11,495 nucleotides of DNA. Source: Bacteroidales bacterium. GTDB lineage: Bacteria > Bacteroidota > Bacteroidia > Bacteroidales > WCHB1-69. The notes below the pieces were generated by a model, which was given only the letters and a program-made list of their open reading frames with translations, was not told the origin of the DNA and ran no database searches. Location of the stretch: NCBI GenBank assembly GCA_031272415.1, contig JAISTU010000174.1:1-11495 (forward strand). The letters run 5' to 3'. The translations under genes and the position numbers were made by a program. Shown in pieces: positions 6,089-11,495 of the stretch. The first letter of the stretch is position 1, and every line of letters starts with the position of its first letter.

Positions 6089-7621
6089 ATGTGTTTAAAC
6101 AGATTGATATTAGGAGATTGCATAGAAGTACTAAAAACTATCGAACCCAACAGCGTGGATTTGATTTATCTTGACCCGCCGTTTTTCTCGGAACGAAATT
6201 ATGAGGTAATTTGGGGTGATGAAGGTGAAATTCGCTCATTTAAAGATAGATGGGCAGGAGGCATTGACCATTATATAGCGTGGCTGAAAGAAAGGGTAGA
6301 AAAAATGTACGATATTTTGAAACCCGAAGGAAGTATATTGTTACATTGCGATTGGCACGCTAACGCCTATATCAGAGTGCTGATTTTAGACAAATTATTC
6401 AACAAAAATTTGAGAAATGAAATTATTTGGGGATACAAACGTCCTTCAGCACCCAATCAAAGGCAATTACCCCGATTACATGACACCATTTTTTGGTACT
6501 CAAAATCAAAAGATAAATGGACTTTTAACGGCGATGCTGTTCGTGTTCCTTATGCGGATAGCAGTGTTGCACGGGCAGGTTATGCCGCAAATGTCAGCAA
6601 AATGACCAAAGGCGGAACGGTAGAATTAAAAGAAGGAGGAAAATATCCCGAAGATTGGTGGGACATTCCAATGTTAAAAGGCAATGCTAAAGAAGCCATC
6701 GGCTACCCAACGCAAAAACCATACGCTTTGTTGGAACGGTTAATCAAAATGGCGAGTAATGAGGGAGATGTGGTGTTAGACCCTTTTATGGGCGGGGGCA
6801 CTACTATTGCCGTTGCCGATAAATTGAACCGAAAATGGATTGGTATTGACCAAAGTGTGCAGGCAGTGAAAGTTACAGAATTACGATTGCAGGCACAAAC
6901 TGACTTATTTACAAGCGTTTATACCAATTCTTATACTTTGCAACTGCATAAATACGATTATGATACACTTTTTCATCAAGAGCCGCATGATTTTGAAACA
7001 TGGATTATCGGTCAATATGGCGGTGTGGCACAAAATCGCAAAGGTGGCGACAAAGGTGTGGACGGCAGAACCAATGAAGGAGTACCTATTCAGGTAAAAC
7101 AACAAGAAAATGTACCCCGCGCTGAAATAGATAAATTTCTCACCGCCGCCAAGCGTTATGATGCAACAATGTTTGAGAAAAATAAGCAAAACAAACAGCC
7201 TGTGGGTTATTTTATCGCTTTTTCATTTGGAAAAGGTGCCGTTCAGGAAGTTGCCCGACTGAAAAATGAGGAAAATACTATCATTCAATTGATTACGGTA
7301 GATGAAATTATTCCTGTTTCCAAAAAACCGAACATAATGGTTGAAATTGACGAATTGTCAAGGAAATCTGACGGCACGCGTGAAATTTCATTTATTGCCA
7401 CAGCCAAAAGTGATGTAGGGATTGAATTTTACTCGTGGGATTTCAATTATGATGAAAGTAAAGGTTTTAAGGCGCAGGTAATCAGAGACAAAACCGGAAA
7501 ACAGAGTCGCGAAATGCCCGCCGGAATTTATCATGTTGCCATTAAAGCAGTAGATAATAACGGCTTGGAGAGCGTGGAAATAATTAAATTAAAAGTAAAC
7601 GGAGTTATTGAAAGACAATAG
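6089..7621 (+). CDS. DNA methyltransferase fused to Mrr-like nuclease and PKD-like domain
   Basis: A 510-residue fusion from the ATG at 6089 (a TTG two codons earlier is possible). Residues 1-270 form a DNA amino-methyltransferase: DPPF (29-32) is catalytic motif IV, YPTQKP (207-212) precedes DPFMGGGTT (231-239), the AdoMet-binding motif I. Motif IV before motif I places it in the beta group, and DPPF favours N6-adenine. Residues about 300-410 are Mrr-like: FETWIIGQYGGVAQNRKGGDKGVDGR then IQVKQ, giving the D...QxK pattern of PD-(D/E)xK nucleases (Asp325, Gln335, Lys337). Residues about 446-505 resemble a PKD/Ig fold (YSWDFNYD, AGIYHVAIKAVDNNG). It probably acts as a single-chain restriction-modification enzyme, with target recognition perhaps in the region 110-205. 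No separate specificity or nuclease gene is present. Its stop is 3 bases before kamE, suggesting coupled translation. Confidence 0.88.
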   Translation: MCLNRLILGDCIEVLKTIEPNSVDLIYLDPPFFSERNYEVIWGDEGEIRSFKDRWAGGIDHYIAWLKERVEKMYDILKPEGSILLHCDWHANAYIRVLILDKLFNKNLRNEIIWGYKRPSAPNQRQLPRLHDTIFWYSKSKDKWTFNGDAVRVPYADSSVARAGYAANVSKMTKGGTVELKEGGKYPEDWWDIPMLKGNAKEAIGYPTQKPYALLERLIKMASNEGDVVLDPFMGGGTTIAVADKLNRKWIGIDQSVQAVKVTELRLQAQTDLFTSVYTNSYTLQLHKYDYDTLFHQEPHDFETWIIGQYGGVAQNRKGGDKGVDGRTNEGVPIQVKQQENVPRAEIDKFLTAAKRYDATMFEKNKQNKQPVGYFIAFSFGKGAVQEVARLKNEENTIIQLITVDEIIPVSKKPNIMVEIDELSRKSDGTREISFIATAKSDVGIEFYSWDFNYDESKGFKAQVIRDKTGKQSREMPAGIYHVAIKAVDNNGLESVEIIKLKVNGVIERQ

Positions 7622-7624
7622 ATT

Positions 7625-8413
7625 ATGAGTGGAGGATTGTATTCGATGGAAGGGCGGGATTTTGACCGCACATTAGATTTAAAAAAAGTAAAACCTTATG
7701 GCGACACTATTAATGACGGCAAAACGCAAATCAGTTTTACGTTGCCTGTGCCGTGCAATGATGAAGCCATAGAAGCCGCAAAACAATTGTTAAAAAAAAT
7801 GGGATTTGAAAACCCGCAAGTTGTTTTTTATAAAGAACTCAACGAGGGATTTACATTTTTTAATTGTTACGGAAATTGTTCATATACAGTGGATTACACA
7901 AAAATTCATGTCCCCAAAGTAGAATCGCAAACTATGGACATGCACCAATGCGATGATTTTATAAAAGAACATATCGGTCGCAAAATCATTGTAATAGGGG
8001 CAAGCACAGGAACGGATGCACATACGGTTGGGATTGACGCCATTATGAACATGAAAGGTTATGCAGGACATTATGGTTTAGAGCGTTATGAAATGTTTGA
8101 GGCTCTCAATATGGGGTCGCAAGTTTCCAATGAGGATTTTATTTCCAAAGCAGTGGAACTGAACGCAGACGCATTGCTTGTTTCTCAAACGGTTACGCAA
8201 AAAGATGTTCATATTCAAAACATGGTCAATTTGGTAGAATTATTGGAGGCAGAGGGATTGCGTAAAAAGGTAATTCTTATTTGTGGCGGTCCGCGTATTA
8301 GTCATGAATTAGCCAAAGAATTAGGTTATGATGCCGGCTTTTCAATGAATTCTTATGCAGATGATGTTGCCTCTTATATTGCCCAAGAATTAGACAGAAG
8401 ACGCAATGGTTAA
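7625..8413 (+). CDS. kamE: beta-Lysine/D-lysine 5,6-aminomutase beta subunit (cobalamin- and PLP-binding)
   Basis: A 262-residue protein matching KamE throughout. It starts with the family's RDFDRTLDLKKVKPYGDT stretch and has the B12-binding motif DAHTVG (131-136), LLVSQTVTQKDVH and ICGGPRISHELAKELGYDAGF. His133 would coordinate the adenosylcobalamin cobalt base-off, and Lys144 would form the internal aldimine with PLP; both fall at exactly the residue numbers known from the Clostridium sticklandii enzyme. With KamD it moves the terminal amino group of beta-lysine or D-lysine from carbon 6 to carbon 5, a step in lysine fermentation to acetate and butyrate. KamD is not adjacent; the gene follows the methyltransferase fusion by 3 bases. 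It is close to family length and complete. Expected to be cytoplasmic. Confidence 0.95.
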   Translation: MSGGLYSMEGRDFDRTLDLKKVKPYGDTINDGKTQISFTLPVPCNDEAIEAAKQLLKKMGFENPQVVFYKELNEGFTFFNCYGNCSYTVDYTKIHVPKVESQTMDMHQCDDFIKEHIGRKIIVIGASTGTDAHTVGIDAIMNMKGYAGHYGLERYEMFEALNMGSQVSNEDFISKAVELNADALLVSQTVTQKDVHIQNMVNLVELLEAEGLRKKVILICGGPRISHELAKELGYDAGFSMNSYADDVASYIAQELDRRRNG

Positions 8414-8434
8414 AATTTTTAATTTTTAATTTTT
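8414..8434. repeat. Three tandem AATTTTT heptamers
   Basis: Three perfect copies of AATTTTT lie directly after the kamE stop (8411-8413) and just upstream of the korD promoter. It could act as an AT-rich promoter-upstream tract or be a slippage repeat. No strong hairpin terminator for kamE is seen here. Confidence 0.7.
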
Positions 8435-8450
8435 ATTTGATAAAAAAGTG

Positions 8451-8458
8451 TATCTTTG
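8451..8458 (+). promoter_or_regulatory. Bacteroidota-type -7 element for korDABC
   Basis: TATCTTTG in the context AAAAAAGTGTATCTTTGTA, matching TAnnTTTG. A TTTG at 8436-8439 is only 11 bases upstream, shorter than the usual -33 spacing. The element would give a leader of roughly 50 bases before korD, so the kor operon is likely a transcription unit separate from kamE. Confidence 0.7.
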
Positions 8459-8516
8459 TATTTTAGATTTTCAACAAATTAGAGATTAAGTAAAAAAAAT
8501 TAAAATCAATATAGTA

Positions 8517-8729
8517 ATGGCAAAAGGAACCATAGTAATAGACACTGAAAAGTGTAAAGGGTGTGCTGTTTGTACGACAGGTTGTCCTGCAAACGTGATC
8601 GCATTATCAAAAAAAGTAAACAGTAAAGGATACAATTACCTTGAGATGCAAAATGATGCATGTATAGGGTGTGCCAATTGTGCAATATTGTGTCCTGACG
8701 GAGTAATAACAGTTTATAGGGAAAAATAA
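8517..8729 (+). CDS. korD: 2-Oxoacid:ferredoxin oxidoreductase delta (ferredoxin-like) subunit
   Basis: A 70-residue 8Fe ferredoxin-like subunit. Two [4Fe-4S] motifs of the form CxxCxxCxxxCP are seen: Cys13, 16, 19, 23 and Cys49, 52, 55, 59. It takes electrons from the iron-sulfur cluster of the beta subunit and passes them to a free ferredoxin. It is the first gene of a four-gene operon in the order delta-alpha-beta-gamma, 18 bases before the alpha subunit. Four-subunit enzymes of this layout act on branched-chain 2-oxoacids (VOR) or 2-oxoglutarate (KOR); the sequence does not decide which, and an equivalent name would be vorD. Expected to be cytoplasmic. Confidence 0.92.
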   Translation: MAKGTIVIDTEKCKGCAVCTTGCPANVIALSKKVNSKGYNYLEMQNDACIGCANCAILCPDGVITVYREK

Positions 8730-8747
8730 CGAAAAAGGAAGTAAACA

Positions 8748-9833
8748 ATGAAGGAATTAAGATTGATGAAAGGAAATGAGGCGGTAGCAGAGGCTGCTAT
8801 ACGTTTCGGTGTGGATGGTTATTTTGGCTATCCTATTACGCCACAGTCGGAAATTTTAGAGCATTTAATGGCAGAAAATCCCTATCCTAAAACAGGAATG
8901 GTGGTTTTACAAGCAGAAAGTGAAGTCGCTTCTATCAATATGGTATATGGTGGTGCTGCTTGCGGAAAAAGGGTAATGACTACCTCTTCTTCACCGGGGA
9001 TTAGCCTCATGCAAGAGGGATTGTCTTATATTGCCGGTGCGGAATTGCCTTGTTTGGTGGTAAATGTAGTGCGTGGAGGTCCCGGTTTAGGTACCATTCA
9101 GCCTTCACAAGCGGATTATTTTCAATCTACAAAAGGAGGCGGTCATGGGGATTACAGATTGATTGTATTGGCGCCCTCTTCGGTGCAGGAAATGTACGAT
9201 TTTGTAGGCTTAGGATTTGATTTAGCATTCAAATATCGCAATCCTGCTATGTTGCTCGCAGACGGAGTAATTGGACAGGTAATGGAAAAAGTAGAAGTTG
9301 ACGATTATAAACCCAGATGGACAGATGAATACATTAAAAAGAGTTTTCCGTGGGCGACTACCGGTAAAAATCCAAATCAACCACATGTTATTGTAACATC
9401 ATTAGAATTGGATTCGGCACGACAAGAACAAGTTAATTTACGCATACAAGCCAAATATCGTGAATGTGAAAAGAATGATGTTCGTTTTGAGATGTTGCAT
9501 TGTGATGATGCGGAATATATTTTTGTCGCATACGGTTCTTCGGCACGTATTTGTCAGAAAGCCATTGAAATGGGCAGAGAAAAAGGCATAAAAGTAGGTC
9601 TTTTGAGACCCATAACATTGTGGCCTTTCCCTACACAAATTTTAAGAGAATTGTCTTACAAAGTAAAAGGTATGTTGGCAGTAGAAATGAGTGCAGGACA
9701 AATGGTAGAAGATGTCATTTTGGCGACCGAAAACAGAATAAAAGTTGAACATTTTGGACGTTTTGGAGGCATCATACCTTCCCCACAAGAAGTTGTAACA
9801 GCATTAGAAACCAAAATTATAGGAGGAAAATAA
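8748..9833 (+). CDS. korA: 2-Oxoacid:ferredoxin oxidoreductase alpha subunit (VorB/KorA type)
   Basis: A 361-residue subunit. GYFGYPITPQSEI (24-36) is the signature of the pyrimidine-binding domain; QAESEVASINM, SSSPGISLMQEG and GPGLGTIQPSQADYF (111-125) follow, then GGGHGDY. The C-terminal part (from about 250: FVAYGSSARI, LLRPITLWPFP, AVEMSAGQM) is the transketolase C-terminal-like domain. Together with the beta subunit it forms the TPP active site and converts a 2-oxoacid plus CoA to acyl-CoA, CO2 and reduced ferredoxin. Wording closest to this in databases is 3-methyl-2-oxobutanoate dehydrogenase subunit VorB, so branched-chain 2-oxoacids are quite possible substrates. An AAGGAAG lies 6 bases before the ATG. 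Confidence 0.95.
   Translation: MKELRLMKGNEAVAEAAIRFGVDGYFGYPITPQSEILEHLMAENPYPKTGMVVLQAESEVASINMVYGGAACGKRVMTTSSSPGISLMQEGLSYIAGAELPCLVVNVVRGGPGLGTIQPSQADYFQSTKGGGHGDYRLIVLAPSSVQEMYDFVGLGFDLAFKYRNPAMLLADGVIGQVMEKVEVDDYKPRWTDEYIKKSFPWATTGKNPNQPHVIVTSLELDSARQEQVNLRIQAKYRECEKNDVRFEMLHCDDAEYIFVAYGSSARICQKAIEMGREKGIKVGLLRPITLWPFPTQILRELSYKVKGMLAVEMSAGQMVEDVILATENRIKVEHFGRFGGIIPSPQEVVTALETKIIGGK
9821..9826 (+). promoter_or_regulatory. Strong Shine-Dalgarno for korB
   Basis: AGGAGG lies 8 bases before the korB ATG at 9835, inside the last codons of korA. Most genes in this window lack such a sequence, as is usual in Bacteroidota. It fixes the korB start and suggests tight translational coupling, since the korA stop and korB start are separated by one base. 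Confidence 0.75.
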
Positions 9834-9834
9834 A

Positions 9835-10596
9835 ATGAACGAAAGCATAATCAAACCTGAAAATTTAGTTTATAGAAGAACACCCGTATTAACGGATAAT
9901 GTAATGCACTATTGTCCGGGTTGCGGGCATGGCACCATTCATCGTCTCATTGCAGAAGTGATAGAAGAGATGGGCATACAGGAACAAACTATTGGCGTGG
10001 CACCGGTAGGATGTAGTGTGTTGGCATACAATTATTTAGATGTTGATATACAAGAGGCTGCCCACGGGCGTGCTCCCGCTTTGGCAACAGGTATTAAGCG
10101 TTTAAAACCTGATTTTTTTGTATTTTCCTATCAAGGCGACGGCGACCTTGCCGCTATCGGAACGGCAGAGACCATACATGCGTGCAATCGTGGCGAAAAT
10201 ATTACAATGATATTTGTCAATAATGGTATTTACGGCATGACAGGTGGTCAAATGGCACCCACTACACTCGAAGGAATGAAAACATCTACTTCTCCTTATG
10301 GAAGAGATATAAAAATGATGGGTAATCCTCTCAAAATCACTGAATTATTGGCTCAATTGCCCGGCACTATTTACGTTACACGACAAGCAGTTTACAAACC
10401 TGCATTAGTGAGAAAATGTAAAACTGCCATCAGAAAAGCATTTGAAAATCAAAGGTTAAACAAAGGAACTTCTTTTGTTGAAGTGGTTTCCAACTGCAAT
10501 TCAGGGTGGAAATTGCCTCCCGTTGAAGCCAATAAATGGTTGGAAGAGAATATGTTACCCATGTATCCTCTCGGTGATATAAAAGATGTTAAATAA
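9835..10596 (+). CDS. korB: 2-Oxoacid:ferredoxin oxidoreductase beta subunit, TPP-binding
   Basis: A 253-residue subunit. CPGCGHG (27-33) supplies two cysteines; Cys60 (in PVGCS) and Cys221 (in SNCNSGW) complete the four expected to hold one [4Fe-4S] cluster. GDGDLAAIG (101-109) through NNGIYGMTGGQ (129-139) is the TPP-binding motif, with Asp and Asn residues for the Mg2+. AHGRAPALATG (76-86) is the family's conserved segment. It receives electrons from the hydroxyethyl-type TPP intermediate and hands them to KorD. It starts one base after the korA stop and precedes the gamma subunit by 41 bases. An equivalent name in VOR nomenclature is vorA. Confidence 0.95.
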   Translation: MNESIIKPENLVYRRTPVLTDNVMHYCPGCGHGTIHRLIAEVIEEMGIQEQTIGVAPVGCSVLAYNYLDVDIQEAAHGRAPALATGIKRLKPDFFVFSYQGDGDLAAIGTAETIHACNRGENITMIFVNNGIYGMTGGQMAPTTLEGMKTSTSPYGRDIKMMGNPLKITELLAQLPGTIYVTRQAVYKPALVRKCKTAIRKAFENQRLNKGTSFVEVVSNCNSGWKLPPVEANKWLEENMLPMYPLGDIKDVK

Positions 10597-10637
10597 TTTA
10601 AAAAACTAATTACTAACGGATTAAAAGACAAAAGAAT

Positions 10638-11189
10638 ATGACTGAAGAAATAATCATAGCCGGTTTCGGCGGACAAGGCGTACTTTCAATGGGTAAAATT
10701 CTTGCCTATTCAGGAGTAATGCAAAACAAAGAAGTAAGTTGGATGCCAAGTTATGGACCCGAAATGCGGGGGGGCACCTCCAACGTAACAGTTATCATTA
10801 GCGATACGCGTATCAGTTCCCCTGTTTTATCATCATTTGATACCGCAATTATACTCAATCAGCAGTCGCTTGATAAATTTGAAAAAGCAGTCAAACCGGG
10901 AGGCATGTTGCTCTATGACCCTAACGGAATTACACATCATCCCACTCGCAAAGACATCAATATTTATCAGATAGCCGCTACCGACAAAGCAGCAGAAATT
11001 GGTATCGCTAAACTTTTTAATATGATTGTGCTGGGCGGTTTTCTTAAATATAAACCCATTGTAGCAGACGAATTTATTCACAAAGGACTTGAAAAATCTT
11101 TGCCTGCTCGCCACCACAAACTAATCCCCGATAACGAAAAAGCAATAAAAATTGGTATGGAAATCGTTAAACCATACCACGTTATATAA
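10638..11189 (+). CDS. korC: 2-Oxoacid:ferredoxin oxidoreductase gamma subunit
   Basis: A 183-residue subunit. GFGGQGVLSMG (9-19) and SYGPEMRGGTSNV (38-50) are the defining motifs of the gamma domain, which helps close the CoA-binding site. Length is that of a stand-alone gamma subunit. It is the last gene of the operon; the 41-base gap before it has no obvious promoter. A terminator hairpin follows at 11216. The product is cytoplasmic and works only with KorA, KorB and KorD, all encoded just upstream, so the window contains a complete enzyme. Confidence 0.94.
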   Translation: MTEEIIIAGFGGQGVLSMGKILAYSGVMQNKEVSWMPSYGPEMRGGTSNVTVIISDTRISSPVLSSFDTAIILNQQSLDKFEKAVKPGGMLLYDPNGITHHPTRKDINIYQIAATDKAAEIGIAKLFNMIVLGGFLKYKPIVADEFIHKGLEKSLPARHHKLIPDNEKAIKIGMEIVKPYHVI

Positions 11190-11215
11190 ATGTTTTCATT
11201 GTCTAATTTAAACTT

Positions 11216-11250
11216 AGGGTTGTAATCTTTTCGGAATACAGCCCTTTTTT
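11216..11250 (+). terminator. Intrinsic terminator of korDABC
   Basis: AGGGTTGTA (11216-11224) pairs with TACAGCCCT (11237-11245) over 9 positions with one G-U pair and a 12-base loop. A run of T (11245-11250) follows immediately. It lies 27 bases after the korC stop. Confidence 0.8.
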
Positions 11251-11291
11251 CAATTAAAAATTACTTAACATTTTTTTCTCAAAAAAAAGTG

Positions 11292-11299
11292 TACCTTTG
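11292..11299 (+). promoter_or_regulatory. Bacteroidota-type -7 element of a possible short transcript
   Basis: TACCTTTG in the context AAAAAGTGTACCTTTGCAA, one base different from the TATCTTTG seen at the other promoters and matching TAnnTTTG. It lies after the kor terminator and points into structured sequence rather than a gene. No -33 TTTG at normal spacing is visible. Confidence 0.5.
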
Positions 11300-11303
11300 C
11301 AAA

Positions 11304-11361
11304 TGGTGAGGGTTTCGACCCGCGCCACCACAAAAGAGTTGATACTTTTATCAACTCTTTT
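11304..11361 (+). ncRNA. Candidate short structured RNA ending in a terminator hairpin
   Basis: Starting just after the -7 element, two hairpins follow in a row. The first pairs TGGTG (11304-11308) with CACCA (11326-11330) and GGGT (11310-11313) with ACCC (11318-11321) around a TTCG loop. The second is the 13-bp terminator stem. The predicted transcript is about 60 bases with no reading frame. The first hairpin looks like the 3' end of a tRNA (TTTCGACCC ... CCACCA), but a normal T arm and acceptor register do not fit and the rest of a tRNA is missing. It could be a small RNA, a tRNA relic, or coincidence. Confidence 0.35.
11332..11361. terminator. Perfect 13-bp hairpin terminator between convergent genes
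   Basis: AAAAGAGTTGATA (11332-11344), loop CTTT, then TATCAACTCTTTT (11349-11361). The arms are perfectly complementary and start with A runs and end with T runs, so the hairpin can act in both directions. It lies 6 bases past the stop codon of the minus-strand gene at the right edge and after the possible short RNA on the plus strand. Confidence 0.8.
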
Positions 11362-11367
11362 GAGTTT

Positions 11368-11495
11368 TTATGCGTAATAATAATCCCCGTTATAACCTGC
11401 TTCTATGACAACAGCATCCCCTACTTTGATATTTTTTACTATCGGAACGCCTTGTAATGATTTCCAATTTTTAGGCACAACTATATTGCCGGTAT
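11368..11495 (-). CDS. 3' end of a minus-strand gene, product unknown
   Basis: An open minus-strand frame enters from the right edge and ends at a TAA (11370-11368). The 41 visible residues include VVPKNWKSLQGVPIV and KVGDAVVIEAGYNGDYYYA at the end; the composition and codon use are protein-like, and the other two minus-strand frames have early stops. No family is recognised from this short tail. A bidirectional-looking hairpin terminator follows directly, which supports it being a real gene end. Confidence 0.7.
   Translation of the reverse strand, partial: TGNIVVPKNWKSLQGVPIVKNIKVGDAVVIEAGYNGDYYYA

Noticed and set aside
6905..7189. 94-codon minus-strand frame inside the methyltransferase fusion
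   Set aside because: Antisense to the conserved nuclease part; composition is that of a shadow frame.
8411..8434. Terminator after kamE
   Set aside because: The A/T repeats could pair only weakly and there is no GC stem, so read-through into korDABC cannot be excluded.
11304..11330. Partial tRNA gene ending in CCACCA
   Set aside because: The TTCGAC loop does not fall in register with a 5-bp T stem and 7-bp acceptor, and no D or anticodon arm lies upstream. Kept only as part of a possible short RNA.

Overview
The window is AT-rich and comes from a member of the Bacteroidota. Three things point there: a large secreted protein with SprB-like repeats, a PKD domain and a gliding-type C-terminal (type IX secretion) sorting domain; four copies of the Bacteroidota-type -7 promoter element (TAnnTTTG); and mostly weak or absent Shine-Dalgarno sequences. 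The metabolic genes (NqrC, lysine 5,6-aminomutase beta subunit, a four-subunit 2-oxoacid:ferredoxin oxidoreductase) suggest an anaerobe that ferments amino acids. No rRNA, complete tRNA, CRISPR array, phage or insertion sequence with a transposase was seen.

Layout. Positions 1-551 are almost free of genes. They hold a leftward promoter and possibly the first codons of a gene leaving the window, plus a compact palindromic element with 35-bp inverted arms (296-330 and 431-465) that looks like a non-autonomous repeat. A 1025-residue secreted protein is encoded on the minus strand (552-3629). From 3908 to 8413 six genes run on the plus strand with short gaps: a 40-codon secreted cationic peptide, a Bacteroidota-type exported protein, a lipoprotein, a lone nqrC, a DNA methyltransferase fused to an Mrr-like nuclease and a PKD-like tail, and kamE. 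A separate promoter (8451-8458) starts the korDABC operon (8517-11189), which ends at a hairpin terminator (11216-11250). The right edge has a possible short RNA gene or tRNA-like hairpin under its own -7 element, a 13-bp hairpin terminator, and the 3' end of a minus-strand gene.

How they fit together. KorDABC oxidises 2-oxoacids (branched-chain or 2-oxoglutarate type) to acyl-CoA and passes electrons to ferredoxin. KamE is the cobalamin/PLP subunit of beta-lysine/D-lysine 5,6-aminomutase, a step in lysine fermentation, but its partner KamD is not next to it. NqrC belongs to the six-subunit Na+-pumping NADH:quinone reductase, yet no other nqr gene is present. The run from nqrC to kamE therefore mixes single subunits of complexes normally encoded together, with a restriction-modification fusion between them.

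The best candidates for something undescribed are the methyltransferase-nuclease-PKD-like fusion, the secreted cationic micropeptide, the 296-465 palindromic element, and the short structured transcript at 11292-11361.
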